Shown here one piece after another: positions 60,103-64,000 of a stretch of DNA of 64,000 bases (within the stretch, counting starts at the first letter, position 1; every line of letters begins with the position of its first letter). Below the pieces are notes generated by a model, which saw only the letters and a program-made list of their open reading frames with translations, did not search any database and was not told the DNA's origin. The stretch spans positions 1,054,001-1,118,000 of the forward strand of contig JAUJYN010000020.1 in the NCBI GenBank assembly GCA_030737835.1. Reading direction: 5' to 3'. Position numbers and translations under genes: made by a program. Source of the stretch: Acorus gramineus. Its lineage: Eukaryota > Streptophyta > Magnoliopsida > Acorales > Acoraceae.

Positions 60103-62636
60103 TGTTATATATGTGTCACTTTTAGCCTTCTGTAAACCTTTGGAACATTTCTGATAGTTTTTCAACTTTTCCTTTTTTCGATCGGAACCGCTAAAATTTT
60201 GGACTTCTAGCTATCTTCATGACTTGAGAACTCCGATTGAAAATCTAACTGCATATTATGTGTCCTGGTGCCATTTCAAACCACTCACGAAAATTTTATC
60301 GAATTCCGATAACGTTTCAAAATTTGGCAGTTCCGAATCGCATCCGGGTTTTGACCGAGCGGGAATGTCAAAGGGGGACTTGACCAAGTCAAAGAGGACT
60401 TTGACCAAGTCAAGTTTGACAATTGACTTGGTCAAATCCTTTTGTTTTTTTGTGTGGTTGGGTTGACTTAAGTCAATCCCCACCAAAAACCCTAATTTTT
60501 CTAAGTGTGTGAGTGTGTGAGTGTGTGTGTGTGTGTGTGAGCCCCATTTAGGCGTCCCCCCTTCTCTCCCCTTCTCTTCTCTTCTCCACTCACTCACTCC
60601 CTCTTCTTTTTTTCCTCCATTGGAGCTAGTAGAAGAAGAAGAAGAAGAAAGCCCTAGAAGGGAAAAAGAAAGGTGAGGTGGTGATCTATGTCTCCATGGT
60701 TTTTGTTTTGGATTTCCCCTTTCTCTACCTCCTCTCATGGCTTCCCCTTCTCCCCTGTTTCAGCCATCTTTAGGCCTTGCTAGAGGCTGAGGTGGTGGTG
60801 GTCTTGGTTGCGGCAATTTGGTGCGCGAAGGGCACCCGAGTTCCCTCCCTTTCCCTTCCTCTCTTTGGGTAAGTCCTTCTCCTCCCTATGCTTGTTTAGA
60901 TGCTTGTTTAGGGTGTGTAATTGGGTATGCATGGATGTTAGGGGGTGTGGGTGGGCTGAGGAGGGGGTGGAAGGGGCTTGGACGCGCGTGCGGGGTCATC
61001 CGCGCATGTGCGCGGGCAGGCAGGCGCTGGCGCGCGCAGACTGGCGCACTGGCAGGCGCACGCGCGTACGTGCGGGCGTGCGCGCAGGGTGCTGCGCAGG
61101 CGCACAGTGCGCGCGGGTACGCGCTGGCTGGGCGCGCGTGCGCGCGGGCGCGCGCGGCAGTGCGTCTGGGCGCCCAGGCAGGGGTGCGGCAGTGCGTCTG
61201 GGGCGCAGGGGCGCGTGCGGGCGTGCGCATTCGTGCGTGCGCGTGCGGGGGGCCATGCGTATGGCTGCCCGAGGGTTCGGGAGGGTGTCGGGGCACTCGG
61301 ACTCGCGTGCGTACGCGCGTGCTCGCATGCGTGCGGGTCCGTATGCATGCTTGTCCGAGTATTGGGTATTTCTAGTAAATTTCTTATGTATTTGTGTAGT
61401 TTACTCACCGTATTGAATGCCTATGTCTTGTAGATCTTGACGGACAGTCACGCAACGACCCGGGCTTCGGTGAGTGGGACAATCCAACCCAGTAGGGAGG
61501 CGTTCGATGCACGTAGGCGTGCATTGCCCTCCCCTGGGGCACCATAATTGTATATTAGCTTGTGATAATGTAAAACTATGCATGCATGATTAATATGTTG
61601 TATCCATGCCACCTTAGACTTTGTATGCTAGGGATATGCACCCTTATATCATGCCTAGACGCCAAGCCCCGAACTATGTATGTTCCCATCTAGTTTAATC
61701 TAATTAAATTAAAATGAGAGCATATAAATTATAAGCATACCTTAGATAATATTGTAACCTTGTTGTTATAATATATGTCACCCCGCATCTGAGTTATGCG
61801 CCCTGGAGGAATTCTTGAGAATTCATGACATTATTAGCATTACAAATCTGTGTCGATGGATCCAAGAGGATCGTATCCGTGTGAGTAGGCTATCTTCTCC
61901 TTTTGGTTGGATCCGATGTAGGGACTCCCCGGCGTTGGCTGGCCTGACAGAGGGCTCCCGTCCGTAGGTACCTCCGATGCGTCGGACAGTACTGATAGTA
62001 CCAGGTGGAGGCTACCGGATGGACCAGGGGTGGAGAGCGGTCTAGTATGCCCCAAGAGGCCCATGTCACCCCCCGGAAAGGGTGAGGGTGAGGGGGGAGG
62101 TGGGTTGGCGATGAAACGACCCACTAGAATGTGTTGTTGCTCCCGTGTTAGAGACTATAATTATTTGAGGTTAATATGAATTGTGATGCATGGGTTGTGC
62201 TATTCACTGAGCGTGTGGCTCACCCCTCGCATATTTTTTTTCTCCAGTTATATCTGAGTTGGATCTGAAGGAGGAGCTCCCCGAGGCACCACAGCAGTAG
62301 CGGAGCAGCGTCACGTTCTGCGAGTGAGAGGCCATCAGCATCCCCTTCTTGATTGTATGTATTGTATTCCGTGCTTGGGCACATACTTGTATTTGGATGT
62401 CATTGTGTATATTGGCTCTCACAGGACAGTTGATTATGTATCGGGTCTGTAATATGTCTTTGAATTACAGACTCAGTCGTTTGAGCTTCCACTATTAGTA
62501 TATATCATGTCAGCTGCTTTATTGTATGTGTTGTCATTTTCGATGTTGTTTAGAGTATTTTATTGATCTCCTGTATAGACTGCTGATATTATATATATTT
62601 GCCACGTATCGGGGACGGCCGCCCTGGGGCGTGACA
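60103..62636 (+). repeat. Family D 5' LTR, plus orientation (2534 bp)
   Basis: It starts TGTTATATATGTGTCAC and ends GGGGCGTGACA. It contains a (GT)n tract (about 60506-60540), a CT-rich block, a GC-rich tract in G-strand orientation (60970-61330), and the two-stem motif (61784-61824). It is the 5' LTR of the element whose gag is at 62752. Confidence 0.92.
60970..61330 (+). repeat. CpG-dense tract inside the D LTR
   Basis: A 360 bp tract of GCGCGCG, GTGCGCG and GGCGCACG units, the mirror of those in the minus-oriented LTRs. Its position relative to the LTR start (about 870 bp) is comparable to that in the A LTRs. Confidence 0.75.
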
Positions 62637-62641
62637 AAAGT

Positions 62642-62654
62642 TGGTATCAGAGCC
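62642..62654 (+). other. Primer binding site, initiator Met-tRNA
   Basis: TGGTATCAGAGCC, five bases after the LTR end, complementary to the 3' end of plant initiator methionine tRNA. Confidence 0.92.
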
Positions 62655-62751
62655 TGGTCTTGTCAGAGCCAATTGTTTTTCTTAGAGATGAGTCCTAGGA
62701 TTTCTATATGAGTATTCTGATCCTAGTGTCTGGTTTTCTTAGGTTGCTGAT

Positions 62752-64000
62752 ATGCCTCCTCGTAGAGGAATGCGTGGACGTGGTCCCTCTCGGCCTTTGG
62801 AGGTTCCCGGACCTACCAGAGGCGAGGAGGCTACTGGAGGGTCCTCGGCTATGGGGCCAGGACCGGCACAGGAGCCTCTTGCATGGGAGCGTGCTTACGC
62901 TCGTATCGCAGATCTGGTGGAGACTCAGACTAGGGCACTGGAGGCCCAGACTAGGGCGTTAGCTGAGCAGGCACGAGAGATCCAGGAGCTGCGGGTGGCC
63001 CGCGAGGCAGTTCCACAGGTCCCCTTGGTGGAAGATCCATCGGTGGTACCTGACGGACCCCCTGTCCCCATGGTGATTCCGGTGGTGGGAGTTCAGGATC
63101 CCCTAGAGAGGGAGGTGGAGCTAGAGGCTGCAGCACGAGTGCATCAGAGCGGCCTCACTGCCTTTCTGAAGCTCCACCCTCCCGAGTTCCATGGCCAGAC
63201 GGCGGATCCCCTTGCCCCTGAGCGTTGGTTGATGGAGGTGGACAAGATCTTCTTGACCATGCACTGCACCGACCGCCAGCGTGTCTCCCTGGCCACCTTC
63301 ATGTTGAAGGGTAGCGCCGCCGACTGGTGGGCTACCCGATCGGTGGACATCCCCGAGGGAGTGGAGCGACTTCTATGGGCTGGGTTCCGGAGGTACTTCC
63401 TGGAGGAGTACTTCCTGTTTTTGACACGCCAGATCGTGATGCGAGAGTTCGAGCAGCTGACGCAGGGCTCCATGTCAGTCGCTGACTACTCCACACGCTT
63501 CACGAGGCTTTCCAGGTTCGCCCCTGCCTTGGTGATGGATGAGGAGACGCGATGCCGTCGTTTTGAGATGGGTCTCATTAGCACCATCCGGGTGCATGTC
63601 ACTTCTCAGGCGTTCACGAGGTACTCAGACTTGGTGTCTCGGGCGAAGACAGTCGAGCGAGACCTTGGGGTCCCTTTGGGGGTTCCAACCCCTTCTGCAG
63701 ACCAGAGACCCCCCCAGGAGCCAGGACCAGGGACATCGCAAGAAGAAGCGGCCCCGCTTTGATCAGTCAGTGGCTGCCGCTACTCCAGTCGATGTGGTGC
63801 CAGTGCGAGGTCCAGCACCCATTGCGGCAGTACTAGTCCAGGCCAGGCAACCGGAGAAGCGGCGCTGTTTCCATTGTCAACGCGTCGGGCATATTTTATA
63901 TAATTGCCCTGATGCTGGCCGACCCCGTGTGCTGCACCCGCAGCAGCAGCAGCTACAGCAGCAGTCGCACCAGCAGCAGCCACGCCAGCAGCAGCAGCCA
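62752..64000 (+). pseudogene. gag: Gag of the D element, frameshifted, runs off the window
   Basis: It starts Met-Pro-Pro-Arg-Arg-Gly, about 98 bases after the primer site, and aligns along its length with the gag at 15452-14112: a duplicated ETQTRAL/AQTRAL heptad-like stretch (residues 60-80), FLKLHPPEFHGQTADPLAPE, AADWWATRSVDIPEG, FEQLTQGSMSVADYSTRFTR. A run of seven C at 63709-63715 shifts the frame, which then stops at 63762. The rest continues in another frame: basic stretch, zinc knuckle (63866-63907, CX2CX4HX4C), then a Gln-rich tail to the window end. The break is a single base in a homopolymer, so it is either recent or a sequencing error. Confidence 0.88.

Overview
This is nuclear DNA of a flowering plant with a TE-rich genome. 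The evidence is one split gene with 17 GT-AG introns encoding an ERD6-like sugar transporter (32620-42234, +), surrounded by nested plant LTR retrotransposons (chromovirus/Tekay-like and Tat-like Ty3/gypsy, plus Ty1/copia). I cannot name the species. No rRNA, tRNA, CRISPR array or bacterial feature was seen.

LTR names used below. Families A, B and D are related and share the inner end TGTCACGCCCCAGGGCGG (as read on the minus strand). They differ at the outer end: A and D begin TGTTATATATGTGTCAC, B begins TGTTATGCCTGTGTCATTTG. Family C has the inner end TGTAACGCCCCCAG. T2 begins TGTAGATACC. The Tat element has an LTR beginning TGTTAGGGAAATTAAG. A, B and D elements use an initiator-Met tRNA primer site (TGGTATCAGAGCC).

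Layout. 1-20027: stacked A and B LTRs in both orientations, a 3.72 kb tandem duplication (4936-8661 and 8662-12385), and one complete A element, 10910-19121, with target duplication CAGGT, two LTRs, gag and pol remnants. 20028-20421: piece of a T2 LTR. 20422-31507: a decayed minus-strand Tat-like element, interrupted by a solo B LTR (20831-27468) that is itself interrupted by another solo LTR (21740-25308, TSD TGCGC). 31508-42492: AT-rich genic island with the transporter gene, whose second intron is 6.35 kb. 42493-about 46520: a decayed antisense copia element with a 124 bp LTR, starting about 260 bp after the stop codon. 47139-48892: T2 LTR, then two truncated B LTRs. 48893-59063: a chromodomain-bearing C element (gag, protease, RT, RNase H, integrase, chromodomain) with several frame breaks and a solo A LTR in its 3' LTR (TSD AATAT). 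59064-64000: a truncated D LTR, then the LTR and gag of a plus-strand D element that runs out of the window.

Only the transporter is likely to be a functional host gene. The retroelement genes are mostly broken. Structures that ordinary annotation does not explain include a pair of small stem-loops conserved in most A, B and D LTRs with paired base changes, CpG-dense tracts of several hundred bases inside the LTRs, LTR-derived sequence inside element bodies, and kilobase-scale inverted LTR pairs.
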